A DNA stretch of 64,000 bases from a virus (IMGVR_UViG_3300032770_000001:1-64000); one strand, 5' to 3'; positions 29,738-38,397 are shown, counted from the stretch's first letter. The notes: generated from the letters alone by a model not told the origin. Program-made: numbers and translations.

Positions 29738-30832
29738 TTAGCTGCGCCAGTACACCCCACCGCTTGGAAGATCGTAGCTATTCCCATCGTAGCGGCATAG
29801 GAAGTGCTGCCAACCATCGGCAGCGACCGCATCAGATGCGGCTTCATCGATGTTCAGTCCGGCAATACGCATCGCCTCTTTGACGGCGTCCTGCTTGCCA
29901 TAAATGTCCGCCAGATACTCGACCGGGTCTTTCAGACGCTCGGCGGCTTTCGCCTCAACCCATTCGTCGGATGGTTCAGTCTGCTCTTCAAACGGCTGAC
30001 CTTCGGAGTCGAACTCGCCCTCGTCGTCCTCTTCACCTTCGGCATTGTAGCGGACGATCTCATTGCCCTCGGCGTCCTCGGTTGGGTCCCAACCGTAGCT
30101 GTCCGGGTTATTGCGGACATCTTCCTCCATGTCGCTCATAAGTTGATCGCGGAGGTTGTCAGTGTCGATGTAGCTTTCCAGCCAGTCCTGATTGAAAATT
30201 TCGGGTTCACTTTCGAGGTCTTGCTTTACCTGCGCGAGAGCTATTGCTTCGGCATCTTCCTCGGTTTTGGCGACGTAGTAATAGTCGCCGCTGATGCCGT
30301 CGATACGGGCGAGATTGTTGCTCTCCAGTTCGACTTTGATACCATAATCGTCGAGATCAACGTTCTCTTCCTTAAAAAATTCGATGACAGCAGTGACCAG
30401 ATCGTCGTCGCCCAACTCGGTGTCCAGTTCTTCGCGCATACGCGCTTCTTTCTGCTCTTCCGATTCCTCTGGCTCGGCTTCTGGCTCTGGAGCCGGAGCA
30501 GCCGGAGCGGGGGTTGCGGGCTGTGCCGCTGGTTGAGCGGGCTGAGCAGGCTGTGCGGGTGTCGGCGGTGCCGGGGGTGTTGCGGGAGCGGCTGGTTCGG
30601 TGCGCTCTACCTGAGAATCGTCTTGCTTACGTGCGTTGTCGAGCAGTTCTTGTTCGCGGCGGTCGCGTTCTTCATCTTCACGCCACTGCTCGGAAGGCTG
30701 ATCTTCGTCTTGGGGAGGGGCTGCTTTCTTTGCTTCGAAATCTGCAACTACTGCGAGGGCGGCTTTCTTGATACCGCGTGCCTTAAAGCTCGTGGCGGCG
30801 TCCAGTGCTTGCTTGATGATATCCTGTGCCAT
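29738..30832 (-). CDS. acidic protein with Pro/Ala linker
   Basis: 364 residues. A helical head, a Pro/Ala/Gln linker (about 85-130), an acidic middle (EELDTELGDDDLVTAVIEFF), and a short C-terminal beta segment with GWQHFLCRYDGNSYDLP. Shine-Dalgarno GAGGGAACG. Highly negative overall; may bind a basic partner. No family recognised. Confidence 0.55.
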   Translation of the reverse strand: MAQDIIKQALDAATSFKARGIKKAALAVVADFEAKKAAPPQDEDQPSEQWREDEERDRREQELLDNARKQDDSQVERTEPAAPATPPAPPTPAQPAQPAQPAAQPATPAPAAPAPEPEAEPEESEEQKEARMREELDTELGDDDLVTAVIEFFKEENVDLDDYGIKVELESNNLARIDGISGDYYYVAKTEEDAEAIALAQVKQDLESEPEIFNQDWLESYIDTDNLRDQLMSDMEEDVRNNPDSYGWDPTEDAEGNEIVRYNAEGEEDDEGEFDSEGQPFEEQTEPSDEWVEAKAAERLKDPVEYLADIYGKQDAVKEAMRIAGLNIDEAASDAVAADGWQHFLCRYDGNSYDLPSGGVYWRS

Positions 30833-30860
30833 GTTCGTTCCCTCTCAGGCAACCTTCTGT

Positions 30861-30892
30861 TCACAAAATCCAACTGTTCATTACGAATGAAC
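30861..30892 (-). terminator. hairpin after tmRNA
   Basis: GTTCATT-CGT-AATGAAC, a perfect 7-bp stem on the minus strand, followed by AGTTGGATTTT. It lies beyond the tmRNA coding piece and probably ends its transcript. Confidence 0.45.
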
Positions 30893-30894
30893 GT

Positions 30895-31290
30895 CCGGGG
30901 ACCGAAGTCCCCGGTTCTGTTGCAAGGTGCCGTTCAAACCCCGCCAGCAAACCGCAATTAAGCGGCTGCTGCCATTGCCATTGCCTTTGGAGCGTTAGCA
31001 GTTATGTTTTCCGTGTCCGTTGTACGCCGCCGCCGTGTTGCAAATTAACGGTGGTCGCCAGCACCACATCGGTGCCTCGGTAGGCCACAGCATCCGGGGT
31101 CGTCGCTCTCTGTCTCATGCATCTCCGTCGAAGCCTTGTCACGCCCATATCGCGGTGCAAGTGTCCATCAATTTGAATTGGTGGACGTGCCCGGAATCGA
31201 ACCGGGGTCCGAAAATGTGAATCAGCGCGTTTCTCCATCCGGTATGACGTATGCCCAGCCTGTACGCCGAAACGTCAGGCCAAACGGTTC
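30895..31290 (-). ncRNA. ssrA: circularly permuted (two-piece) tmRNA
   Basis: Minus-strand order is acceptor piece, spacer, coding piece. The acceptor piece ends CCCGG-TTCGATT-CCGGG, CACGTCC, A, CCA at 31179. A 32-base spacer follows. The coding piece starts at 31146 with GGGCGTGACAAGGCTTCGAC, the tmRNA 5' signature, and GGGCGTG pairs with CACGTCC. The tag frame at 30999-30961 reads ANAPKAMAMAAAA then TAA, with a GCT AAC resume region typical of tags. A UUCG hairpin (30895-30914) closes the piece. The 5' end of the acceptor piece is estimated. tmRNA rescues stalled ribosomes and tags their products. Confidence 0.9.
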
Positions 31291-31344
31291 TCCGGATGGT
31301 ATACGACCATCACTACTATAGTACCAGAAAGTTGGGGTATTTAG
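31291..31344 (-). promoter_or_regulatory. tmRNA upstream region
   Basis: Contains TACTATAGTAGTG on the minus strand, a plausible -10 region for the tmRNA, between the stop of the 31345 frame and the acceptor piece. No good -35 match. Confidence 0.3.
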
Positions 31345-32266
31345 TTAGAAAGTTTCCATCTGGTAAGGATCGACGTTTTCCTTGCCTTTTTCCAACCACT
31401 TACGGACGGGCCCGGCGATGCCCTCAAACTGCTCAAGCGGGAATCCGAGGTAGCCGATGACTTGCCCGTTGTAGTCCAACCGGAGCGCCCCGTTGGTGAT
31501 TCCGACGCCGGGGACTTTCTTGAGTTCGACCTTGCTCAAGGCATCCCGACCCTGTGCTTTTAGCTGATCCCACCACTTTTTGAATGTGGGGAAGTCAAAG
31601 AGACCCCGCAGTCTTTACAGCCCCGGTCTTTTGGGACTGCTTCCACTCCCAATTCTGGAGAGCGGCCATCGCTGGCATACGGTACATGTTGTTTTTCTGC
31701 CACGCTGGATCGAGGAACTCGATGTTGTGAACCTTGCCGTCCGACCCCGGCACACCAGCACATACGGTGCCGAGACGGGGGTGTTTGACCTTCACGTAGC
31801 CGTCTTCCTCGACGACCGTCATAGTCATCTTCTGCTTGGCTCCAGTGCGAGGCTGCTGGGGAGCCTTCGGCTGAAACCCTTTGGGGAAGTTGATGCGGCT
31901 CTGACCGGGTTGCTGAGCCGTGGGGCACGCCCCGGCGTGCGCCTCGACGCCGCCTGACCACTCCACCATAGCTCCGGGAGCGATGGGTTTGCCGCACTTC
32001 GGGCAAACCGTATTCTGGTTCGGCTGATTGACCAGACCGTAGCCGATCTGTCTGAAATACTTGGCGATCTTGCTGACAAGGGCGGCTTCTTTGACACAGG
32101 AAGCCCCGCGCATCCCCAATGCTTTCATCAGGCGAGCCTCATCTTCCCCGTTCGGGGGAACACCGGGGGCCATATAACCTTGATCGCCTCGATCCTGCGG
32201 GAGAAGTGCAGGTTGACCCTGCGGCGGTTCGTCTTGTTCAGCTTTACGTTGAAGTAGGGGATTCAT
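31345..32266 (-). CDS. hypothetical protein made by +1 ribosomal frameshifting
   Basis: Frame 1 (32266 to 31595) gives 223 residues: a Pro/Gln-rich start, CVKEAALVSKIAKYFRQIGY, a CPKCGKPIAPGAMVEW zinc motif, and a beta part ending KTAGSL before TGA. The last codons are GGG TCT CTT TGA C, the same layout as the prfB frameshift site. A +1 shift at CTT enters frame 2 at GAC and adds 83 residues (DFPTFKKWWDQLKAQG, then GVGITNGALRLDYNGQ and GPVRKWLEKGKENV) to a TAA at 31345. Frame 2 has no ATG near its start. Full product 306 residues. Family unknown. Confidence 0.65.
31594..31607 (-). other. RF2-type +1 frameshift site (CTT TGA C)
   Basis: GCGGGG, three bases, then CTTTGAC. In prfB the signal is AGGGGG, three bases, CTTTGAC: a Shine-Dalgarno-like stretch at exactly this distance plus a slow UGA makes tRNA-Leu slip +1. 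Spacing and heptamer are the same here. Confidence 0.65.
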
Positions 32267-32316
32267 GGGAAAAACGTCCTCACTTCAAGTATATGAAAAT
32301 TAGGGAATTTATCCGC

Positions 32317-32823
32317 CTACGCTAAAATACTTTGCGGAAACGGAAAGGCTGTCTTTGGACGCCCTTTCTTACCCGTGATTCCCATCCCCTTGGCTACATC
32401 GGAAACCATGTCGGACGAGACGCCCACCTGTGCCGCCACGTGAGTAAACTTTGCCGTGGGGTTAGCAGCCAGAACCGCCGCGATCTGACGGCGACGTTCC
32501 GAGATGGGACGGTGTGGGATCAACCCAGCCGCACGACCTTGATCGATCACGTAGCTTTTTGACATTCCCAGCGTAGAAGCTAAAACCTCCGGATCGATGT
32601 CCGGCATCTGCTTCAGAGATTCAACGACAAGATTGCGGCGATAGCCATGAGGCAAACCGCCAGTTTTCAGACGCCCGTATTGGCGTTGCTTTTCGAGATG
32701 GTAATCACAAAGCTGAACACTGTCCTCGGAGAGAGGCAGGGTGCAGAAGCGGCAGAGTCCAGCGGCAATATTCTTGAGTTGGTGTTTGCGTGTGTTGATC
32801 GTATCGCGATTCGTGGTAGGCAC
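32317..32823 (-). CDS. HTH DNA-binding protein with zinc motif
   Basis: 168 residues from a GTG behind GGAG. LCRFCTLPLSEDSVQLCDYH is a likely zinc site; later parts, EVLASTLGMSKSYVIDQGRA and HVAAQVGVSSDMVSDVAKGM, look like two helix-turn-helix units. Probably a phage regulator, or an HNH-associated DNA-binding module. Confidence 0.6.
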   Translation of the reverse strand: MPTTNRDTINTRKHQLKNIAAGLCRFCTLPLSEDSVQLCDYHLEKQRQYGRLKTGGLPHGYRRNLVVESLKQMPDIDPEVLASTLGMSKSYVIDQGRAAGLIPHRPISERRRQIAAVLAANPTAKFTHVAAQVGVSSDMVSDVAKGMGITGKKGRPKTAFPFPQSILA

Positions 32824-32825
32824 GT

Positions 32826-33659
32826 TTACACTCCGGAATAATTATTTCGTGGTCGCCCCTCACCCAGTCTGACACGTTCGTACTTGTCAAACTCGCAGAG
32901 GCAGTTTTGAAGGTCTTGAGCCGACAGCTTCGGATATTTGAAGTCCAGTTCTACGTAAGGACTGATGAGGGCTTTCAACTTCAGCAACTCTACCCGCCAT
33001 TCGCTATCATCCCAGCGGTAGTCTACCGGACGATTCGTAACGCGAGCAAGCCCACGACGGCTGCCCGGTCCGGGAACGGCGAACTCCCACCAGTCAAGGC
33101 ATCGCTCCAACCAAGGCGTGAACTTCGCGTCGGCTATGATCTGCCCGGAGATGAATTCACCCATACCATTGAACTGCGTCAGCCAATGGTGGATGGCGTG
33201 GAGGCTGCTGGAGTAACCGTTGATCTCATCCCTATGTTCGTAGAGTGGATCGAGAACTTTTTGAGCCAGATATTGCGCTTTGGAAGGGAATCCCTTCTTG
33301 GCGGGAACGATGTAAACGCCAGTGAACGCTTTCTGGTGGTCAGCAACCAGAGAGTCAATCACATCGATGAAATTTTTCGGATTCCACGGTATCGGATAGC
33401 CCATGCGTTCCAACGTCGGAGGCCAATTCACGAGGCGTGCGACCGCCATTGCAAACCAGACATCGGAATCGTACTTGTGCGGTTCGCGCCACTCGTTGGC
33501 AATCCACTGCGTCACCTTGTCGAGTTCGCGGTAGACGTTGCAGAAGCGATAGTCACGAAGGATCGGATCAGTCGTCCAAGGCTTCGGTTGTCCATCTGCT
33601 TTACGCAGGTAGATAGCGTGGCGTTCTTTGATCCAATTTGCGAGGGCTTCGACTCTCAT
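32826..33659 (-). CDS. alpha-glutamyl/putrescinyl-thymine pyrophosphorylase-like protein (clade 3)
   Basis: 277 residues. The N-terminal block RHAIYLRKADGQPKPWTTDP, followed by RFCNVYRELDKVTQWI, and later FISGQIIADAKFTPW, fits the helical family that converts pyrophosphorylated 5-hydroxymethyl-dU in DNA to hypermodified thymine. From the family this predicts modified DNA in the virion, protecting against restriction. The dUMP hydroxymethylase and hmdU kinase expected with it are not in this window. Confidence 0.7.
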   Translation of the reverse strand: MRVEALANWIKERHAIYLRKADGQPKPWTTDPILRDYRFCNVYRELDKVTQWIANEWREPHKYDSDVWFAMAVARLVNWPPTLERMGYPIPWNPKNFIDVIDSLVADHQKAFTGVYIVPAKKGFPSKAQYLAQKVLDPLYEHRDEINGYSSSLHAIHHWLTQFNGMGEFISGQIIADAKFTPWLERCLDWWEFAVPGPGSRRGLARVTNRPVDYRWDDSEWRVELLKLKALISPYVELDFKYPKLSAQDLQNCLCEFDKYERVRLGEGRPRNNYSGV

Positions 33660-34192
33660 AGCAGTTTGTAAGAAACAGTCGCTCCACCGTTGGTGCGGCT
33701 CCCGCCGATATACTCCGCTCGGAGAATCGGCTTCACGCTTTTGTATTTCAGATTCGTTTTGCCCGTTTCCACATAATACCGCAGACGAGCCTCGATCTCC
33801 GGGATGTGGGCTTTGCGAAATTTGAAAGTGCCATCGACCGGGGATTCCGGATTGTTATCATCGGAGATTGAAAAACCAACTTCGCAACCGAGATGACCGA
33901 CCAATCCTCGCAGGAAACGAAACATGAAATTCGCCAGTTTCTCTCCGTATGGGTCATGGGGAACGTAGAACATCACGTGACCACGATTGCGAAAATTTGC
34001 GCTTAGTGTGTCGAACCCCTTGAGTTTAGTTAAATCTGGATCAGGATCGCCCTGACAACTGCTGGTGGTTACGACACCGAGATCATTGAGCAAACGCACG
34101 ATGCCGACGACTTCAACATCGATCTCTGCACCGGGGAGTCCCGCTTCGTTTAAGAGTTCTGGAATAACAACAGAGGGATGATCTACTCGCAT
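33656..34192 (-). CDS. hypothetical protein, SSCQG family
   Basis: 178 residues from 34192. TTSSCQGDPDPDLTKLKGFD and GHVMFYVPHDPYG mirror the 923 protein (SSCQGNP, GHVAFVHKDDP), so the two are paralogues. A longer C-terminus ends in GGATVSYKLL. ATGA-type overlap with the pyrophosphorylase-like gene. Confidence 0.65.
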   Translation of the reverse strand: MRVDHPSVVIPELLNEAGLPGAEIDVEVVGIVRLLNDLGVVTTSSCQGDPDPDLTKLKGFDTLSANFRNRGHVMFYVPHDPYGEKLANFMFRFLRGLVGHLGCEVGFSISDDNNPESPVDGTFKFRKAHIPEIEARLRYYVETGKTNLKYKSVKPILRAEYIGGSRTNGGATVSYKLL

Positions 34193-34193
34193 T

Positions 34194-34376
34194 TCAAGAG
34201 TGTAGCATAGCGAGTATCGCCAAGCCAACACCGATTGAAAGACCAGTTGCAATTGCAAGAAGACGAATCTGCAAACGACCGTGGTTTGCGTATCGACGCA
34301 TCGCCTTGAAGTATTTCTCCCAGTGTTCTGGAGGAGAGTTGGGGAGGGGCATTAACGGTGGAATTGGGATTCCCAT
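34194..34376 (-). CDS. small membrane protein
   Basis: 60 residues: Pro-rich start (MGIPIPPLMPLPNSPPEHW), a basic stretch, then a C-terminal membrane helix (LLAIATGLSIGVGLAILAML). A tail-anchored protein. TAATG junction with the upstream gene. Confidence 0.55.
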   Translation of the reverse strand: MGIPIPPLMPLPNSPPEHWEKYFKAMRRYANHGRLQIRLLAIATGLSIGVGLAILAMLHS

Positions 34377-34567
34377 TAGACCTCTTCAGCGTGACCAGTT
34401 CGAGCGGCGGTCACATCATTCAAACGGCGTCTCAGTTCGTCCGCCTCTTTTTCCTTGCGGCGGCGTTCGCTTTCCTCACGAAGAAGATCAAGCTCTTCCT
34501 GCGTGCAAATGATGCTTTGATCTGGATCGACTTTGCTCGGATTGCCGAATTTCTTAAAGAACGACAT
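34376..34567 (-). CDS. hypothetical charged helical protein
   Basis: 63 residues; a long charged helix (EELDLLREESERRRKEKEAD). No family recognised. Confidence 0.5.
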   Translation of the reverse strand: MSFFKKFGNPSKVDPDQSIICTQEELDLLREESERRRKEKEADELRRRLNDVTAARTGHAEEV

Positions 34568-34805
34568 GGCTGAAACCTAAGACCTCGACTTCATTCTGAA
34601 GACTATTGTCTTTCTGGAAGACAGCACCGAAACACCAGATGTCACCATTCTCCAAGATAGTCCATTCTTGGCAGAGCTTCAGTGTTCTGCTCATGACCTT
34701 CTTCGGCATCTTGATTGTATCGACGGCGAAACCAGTGTTGTGAAGCGCCGTGAACCAATTGAGCACGTCATCCAAAGTGATCGGAAATTTGACGGGAATA
34801 CGCAT
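34554..34805 (-). CDS. hypothetical protein
   Basis: 83 residues, mixed alpha/beta (VKFPITLDDVLNWFTALHNT, then ENGDIWCFGAVFQKDN). No family recognised. Overlaps both neighbours slightly. Confidence 0.5.
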   Translation of the reverse strand: MRIPVKFPITLDDVLNWFTALHNTGFAVDTIKMPKKVMSRTLKLCQEWTILENGDIWCFGAVFQKDNSLQNEVEVLGFSHVVL

Positions 34806-34999
34806 TAAGAAATCAACCCCGTCTTCAGAATGCCTTCACGGTAAGCATCCATCATGTTCATCATCGCCCAAACCGGAACGGGAATTGGTTCGTGCTTTTC
34901 GTCCACGAACTTCACGTTGCCGTTCTCGTCTTTCTTGAATTGCCCGACAACGACATACTGATTGCCTTCCGTCAACAACCATTCTTCGGCAGTGTACAT
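34805..34999 (-). CDS. hypothetical protein
   Basis: 64 residues from 34999, with GGAGG ahead of the ATG; the longer frame to 35095 lies in the virion gene. Contains GNQYVVVGQFKKDENGNVKF and MMNMMDAYREG. No family recognised. Confidence 0.55.
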   Translation of the reverse strand: MYTAEEWLLTEGNQYVVVGQFKKDENGNVKFVDEKHEPIPVPVWAMMNMMDAYREGILKTGLIS

Positions 35000-35009
35000 A
35001 AAACCTCCG

Positions 35010-35639
35010 TTAGAAACCGAGCACCCAGCTAATGATGACGTTGACGCCGGAAGGTAGAACCAGCGGCGGCAGCGTGTAGTAGTTGATGAGCACAACCGAG
35101 TTCGCCGGGCCGGGAGGAATCGCAGCCGGATTGAAATACGGAGCCGTCAGCATATTGGTTTCAGTGCTTGGCGGGTTGCTGCCGTAAGTGCCGCCGCCAA
35201 TCAAACCCATCTCGCGGATGCCTTGCGTGATATTGTCAGTCGTGGCGTTGATAGTGGTCTGGAAATTGACCATGGTCGAGAGCGTAGTCAGCGGATTCTG
35301 GTTGCTGTCAACAAAATTGATCTTGGAAACCTGCTTGCGCAGGAACTCGGAAAAAAGTGCAGTCTGCACTGGAGTAGGGTCGGGCTGAGTTTCTGGTGCC
35401 CATGTGTTTAGTCCGGCACCGAGCGCCAGTCCCCAGACTCCGTACAGAGGATCATGTCCTTGCAAGTAAGGCGGATTTGGGTCAGTTGGAAACACGTTCG
35501 CCATCAATCGGGCAAAGAGCCACTTCGACACGTTCACGATGACGTTGTGTCCCTCGTGCAGGACTTCTCCGTTGTCCTCACGGTAAATCTTGACGTTCAC
35601 TTCCTTCACGATTTGTCCGAACTCATCGTATAAACGCAT
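35010..35639 (-). CDS. putative virion protein
   Basis: 209 residues rich in Asn, Pro, Thr and beta strands, as typical of tail-associated proteins (VSKINFVDSNQNPLTTLSTM; ATTDNITQGIREMGLIGGGT). It is the last gene of the virion block in transcription order. Specific role unknown; a fibre or collar part is possible. Confidence 0.55.
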   Translation of the reverse strand: MRLYDEFGQIVKEVNVKIYREDNGEVLHEGHNVIVNVSKWLFARLMANVFPTDPNPPYLQGHDPLYGVWGLALGAGLNTWAPETQPDPTPVQTALFSEFLRKQVSKINFVDSNQNPLTTLSTMVNFQTTINATTDNITQGIREMGLIGGGTYGSNPPSTETNMLTAPYFNPAAIPPGPANSVVLINYYTLPPLVLPSGVNVIISWVLGF

Positions 35640-35645
35640 CAGTCT

Positions 35646-35789
35646 TTATCCCTTCCGAATGTACAAGTTGCAGCGATCCAACGTGAACCAAATGAGCAAA
35701 AGAAACAGGATGCCTGCATCCAACCTGTCACCGCGAGTCCACGGTTGCCACGGCGCTTGTACCGATGACCACCAGTTTATCAAGCCCAT
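35646..35789 (-). CDS. 47-residue single-pass membrane protein
   Basis: Trp-rich N-terminus (MGLINWWSSVQAPWQPW), then a helix DAGILFLLLIWFTLDRC and a basic end. It overlaps the upstream gene by ten bases and lies among virion genes. A lysis-related role is possible but not shown. Confidence 0.5.
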   Translation of the reverse strand: MGLINWWSSVQAPWQPWTRGDRLDAGILFLLLIWFTLDRCNLYIRKG

Positions 35790-36031
35790 GCCTGCCACTC
35801 TTTGGCTCTAATATGCTCCAAGATAGTCCCCAAACGCATTTTCACGCCCGAAGACTTGACCTTGTCCGAATACTCGCCGAGCACTTGACGGATCATCAAA
35901 TGGGCAAGCACGCCTTCTTCCGCCAGAATGACTCGGTCACCGACTTCGAAGTGCTCGCCGTTGCGAGCTTCTGACTCCAGCCAATACACCAAATCGGCGT
36001 TAGAGTGTTGTAAGACTACCTGCGTCAGCAT
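35780..36031 (-). CDS. hypothetical protein
   Basis: 83 residues, EVGDRVILAEEGVLAHLMIR resembles a small beta barrel followed by helices. Shine-Dalgarno AGGAAGAGGG; a TATTAA box lies farther up. No family recognised. Confidence 0.55.
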   Translation of the reverse strand: MLTQVVLQHSNADLVYWLESEARNGEHFEVGDRVILAEEGVLAHLMIRQVLGEYSDKVKSSGVKMRLGTILEHIRAKEWQAWA

Positions 36032-37064
36032 TTTGACCCTCTTCCTGTTTAATACCGGGCTCTTCCTGAACTTCCGGTGACTCCTCTGGAACCTCTGGCA
36101 TTTGCTCTTCGCGAATATTGCGCCAGCGATAGCGGGGGGTAGGAATAGGATAGTTCAGACGACGCAGTGTGTAAATAGGGGGACGGGTCGGGAAAATCGC
36201 CGAACGCCCATCGATAAACTTGACCAGATAATCCCCGGACTCACCGCGATACAAAGCCATGTCCGGACCTGCCATTGCTTCCGGTACGTACTTGCGACCA
36301 TCGACGGTCACCAGAGATGGGGTGCCGGAAATCGACGTGTACTTCATTTCCTGTTCATCGTTGAACTGTACCGGAGCCGTGAATTCGACCGATGCTGTGC
36401 GCCCTTTGAGCAGTTGGTTCTTGAATTTGCCGATGGGAACTGTGCCCGTAGGACGCCCGGTCTGATCGAAAACCAGCACGTACATCGGACGAGGCTGATT
36501 CTTAATCGTCTTGCCGCGATACTCGCGGATCAGGCGAGCCACGTCATTGGTGGTCGTCTTCCCCGGCTTCTCATAGGTCAATTCGAGGCGTTTGTACGGT
36601 GGGCTCTTGCGGATCGTCTTCCCGGACGCGGCGGTCACAACCTTGTCCTGCGTCTCATTAACAAAACCCTGCGGAATGTTGAAAGTGCCCTCGAAGACCT
36701 TCACAAAATCGTCTTCAGTCAGATCGTCATGCTGCTTATCCGAATCCGCTTCATTAGACATACCACGGAAGCAAGTGAGGATCGTGGCGTAGGTCTGAAC
36801 GATGACTTCGTGCTCATAGCCCATCGTAATCATGAACGCCGACATTTCGTCGCACAGGGCATGGAGAGCCTCGGCGATCAGTTCCGACATGGTCGCGGGT
36901 TGTTCCTCAACCAGCGGTAAGGTGATAGAAAACACAGTAAAATTGGGAATTCCGAGGTCAATGCTGATGTTGACACGTGGGTTGTTGTCCCGGATAACCG
37001 TGATTTCCAGATTGCCTTGCGGCGGCGAGATGTATCCCAATTTTACTGTGTCGTTTTCGTTCAT
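36000..37064 (-). CDS. hypothetical protein in virion block
   Basis: 354 residues from 37064. Globular N-terminal two thirds (IDLGIPNFTVFSITLPLVEE; EGTFNIPQGFVNETQDKV; RPMYVLVFDQTGRPTGTVPI), then an acidic Pro/Glu tail. No family recognised. Position suggests a virion or assembly protein. Confidence 0.5.
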   Translation of the reverse strand: MNENDTVKLGYISPPQGNLEITVIRDNNPRVNISIDLGIPNFTVFSITLPLVEEQPATMSELIAEALHALCDEMSAFMITMGYEHEVIVQTYATILTCFRGMSNEADSDKQHDDLTEDDFVKVFEGTFNIPQGFVNETQDKVVTAASGKTIRKSPPYKRLELTYEKPGKTTTNDVARLIREYRGKTIKNQPRPMYVLVFDQTGRPTGTVPIGKFKNQLLKGRTASVEFTAPVQFNDEQEMKYTSISGTPSLVTVDGRKYVPEAMAGPDMALYRGESGDYLVKFIDGRSAIFPTRPPIYTLRRLNYPIPTPRYRWRNIREEQMPEVPEESPEVQEEPGIKQEEGQNADAGSLTTL

Positions 37065-37071
37065 GCTTTCC

Positions 37072-37683
37072 TTATGCGTGGAAGAATGAAGCAATCACCA
37101 TCCCGTTCCAAACGCCCTTACCGTTCGAGACGGACCACGAGGAATTGCTGATGCTGCCACTTGAAGACTGAACCTGCCATCCATCCTGAATGGTCACGTC
37201 AAAGCCCTCAATATTTACTTCTGCGTTTTTGCCAGCCGTCCACCCAGACCCAACGGAGATGGTCGGATATGTCGGGTTGTCCGCATAGTTGTCCATGCTA
37301 GAGAAAACCAATTCCCCACTTGCGGTTGTTGTGATCGAAACTGAAGAACCGTAACCACCCGCAGCCTTGTCCAAGGCCCCGGTCGTTTTCAACCCGCTAA
37401 ACTCGTAAATCGAGATGGTGTTCGGGTCATCACTGCCCGTAAATTCGACAGTATTTGCACCGCCAGCACAATTCATTGCGTAAAACAGGATGACTGCTGT
37501 CCCGTCTACGCTCGAAGTACAAGCGAGGTTCCACGTATTTCCCTGCGTGTCAACAGGCACTTGGTCATACGTATCTTCGTTATCAATAACACAGATGAGA
37601 AGGTTCCCGGCTGTGTTATTGCTGGGGAAGGCGAGTGTGTTGTGGTTAGTGTTTACGGCTGATTGTACGAGCGAAATGGACAT
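37072..37683 (-). CDS. putative virion adhesin-like protein
   Basis: 203 residues from 37683. Beta-sandwich-like sequence rich in Ser, Thr, Asn, Gly (NLLICVIDNEDTYDQVPVDT; TISVGSGWTAGKNAEV). Related in style to bacteriophage and bacterial surface domains. The start overlaps the GIY-YIG stop as TAATG. Confidence 0.5.
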   Translation of the reverse strand: MSISLVQSAVNTNHNTLAFPSNNTAGNLLICVIDNEDTYDQVPVDTQGNTWNLACTSSVDGTAVILFYAMNCAGGANTVEFTGSDDPNTISIYEFSGLKTTGALDKAAGGYGSSVSITTTASGELVFSSMDNYADNPTYPTISVGSGWTAGKNAEVNIEGFDVTIQDGWQVQSSSGSISNSSWSVSNGKGVWNGMVIASFFHA

Positions 37684-38393
37684 TATTGAGTCCCTCCTAC
37701 TAAAGAAATTGAGTAGTCGGGGGACTGACATAGAGGACAATTTTGACTTTTGATTCTACGATTTACGTGCCATCTAGTATGTTGTCCTTTGACGGCGGCT
37801 TGTCGGAGAATGGGTGTCAATTCGGGTGGGTGGGTTTTACCGTAGAACGGGTTCTTTTCTCCACTAACTCGATCAGAAATTGCTTGCCGCCAACTATCAT
37901 CCATGAAAGCACGATTAACTTTTGCGTCACGCCGTTTCGTTGACCAAGGCTTTCCGATATGAGAATCAGAAAGGATTTTTCTGACTTCTTCTGAAACAGG
38001 CGGTTTAGGGCGTCCTTTCATTGCCAACGACTGTTTGCGTCTTTGTTCTTTTGATAGGGAATGCCCTGCTCGACTCTCAGCAGAGGGAAGAACATTGTAA
38101 CCATTTTCACGTCGATAAGGTTGAATGTCATTTAACCAGAGTTGTTCTCGAAGCATCAGCCAAATACGATCCGGGACTTCTTCAAGAACGAAAAAATCAA
38201 AAGCGACTTCTCCATATTTATTCCACGCAGCCTGTAGTATCGGGTTCGTATGAGTGCCGACACGAAGACGATGTACGTGACGAATCCAACGTCGCTTGAT
38301 GTCTACGGCTGAACCTATGTACAACTTTCCATTCGTGACATTCAAAATCGCATAGATGCCAGAAACTCCGTATTGTAAACCCAAGTAATTCAT
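37683..38393 (-). CDS. GIY-YIG homing endonuclease with NUMOD3-type motifs
   Basis: 236 residues. SGIYAILNVTNGKLYIGSAV is the GIY-YIG pair, followed by RRWIRHVHRLR and the catalytic Glu region LEEVPD. Middle part LSKEQRRKQSLAMKGRPKPP and later GEKNPFYGKTHPPE are DNA-binding NUMOD3-type repeats. A free-standing selfish nuclease between two virion genes. Differs in codon style from its neighbours. Confidence 0.9.
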   Translation of the reverse strand: MNYLGLQYGVSGIYAILNVTNGKLYIGSAVDIKRRWIRHVHRLRVGTHTNPILQAAWNKYGEVAFDFFVLEEVPDRIWLMLREQLWLNDIQPYRRENGYNVLPSAESRAGHSLSKEQRRKQSLAMKGRPKPPVSEEVRKILSDSHIGKPWSTKRRDAKVNRAFMDDSWRQAISDRVSGEKNPFYGKTHPPELTPILRQAAVKGQHTRWHVNRRIKSQNCPLCQSPDYSISLVGGTQ

Positions 38394-38397
38394 GCTC

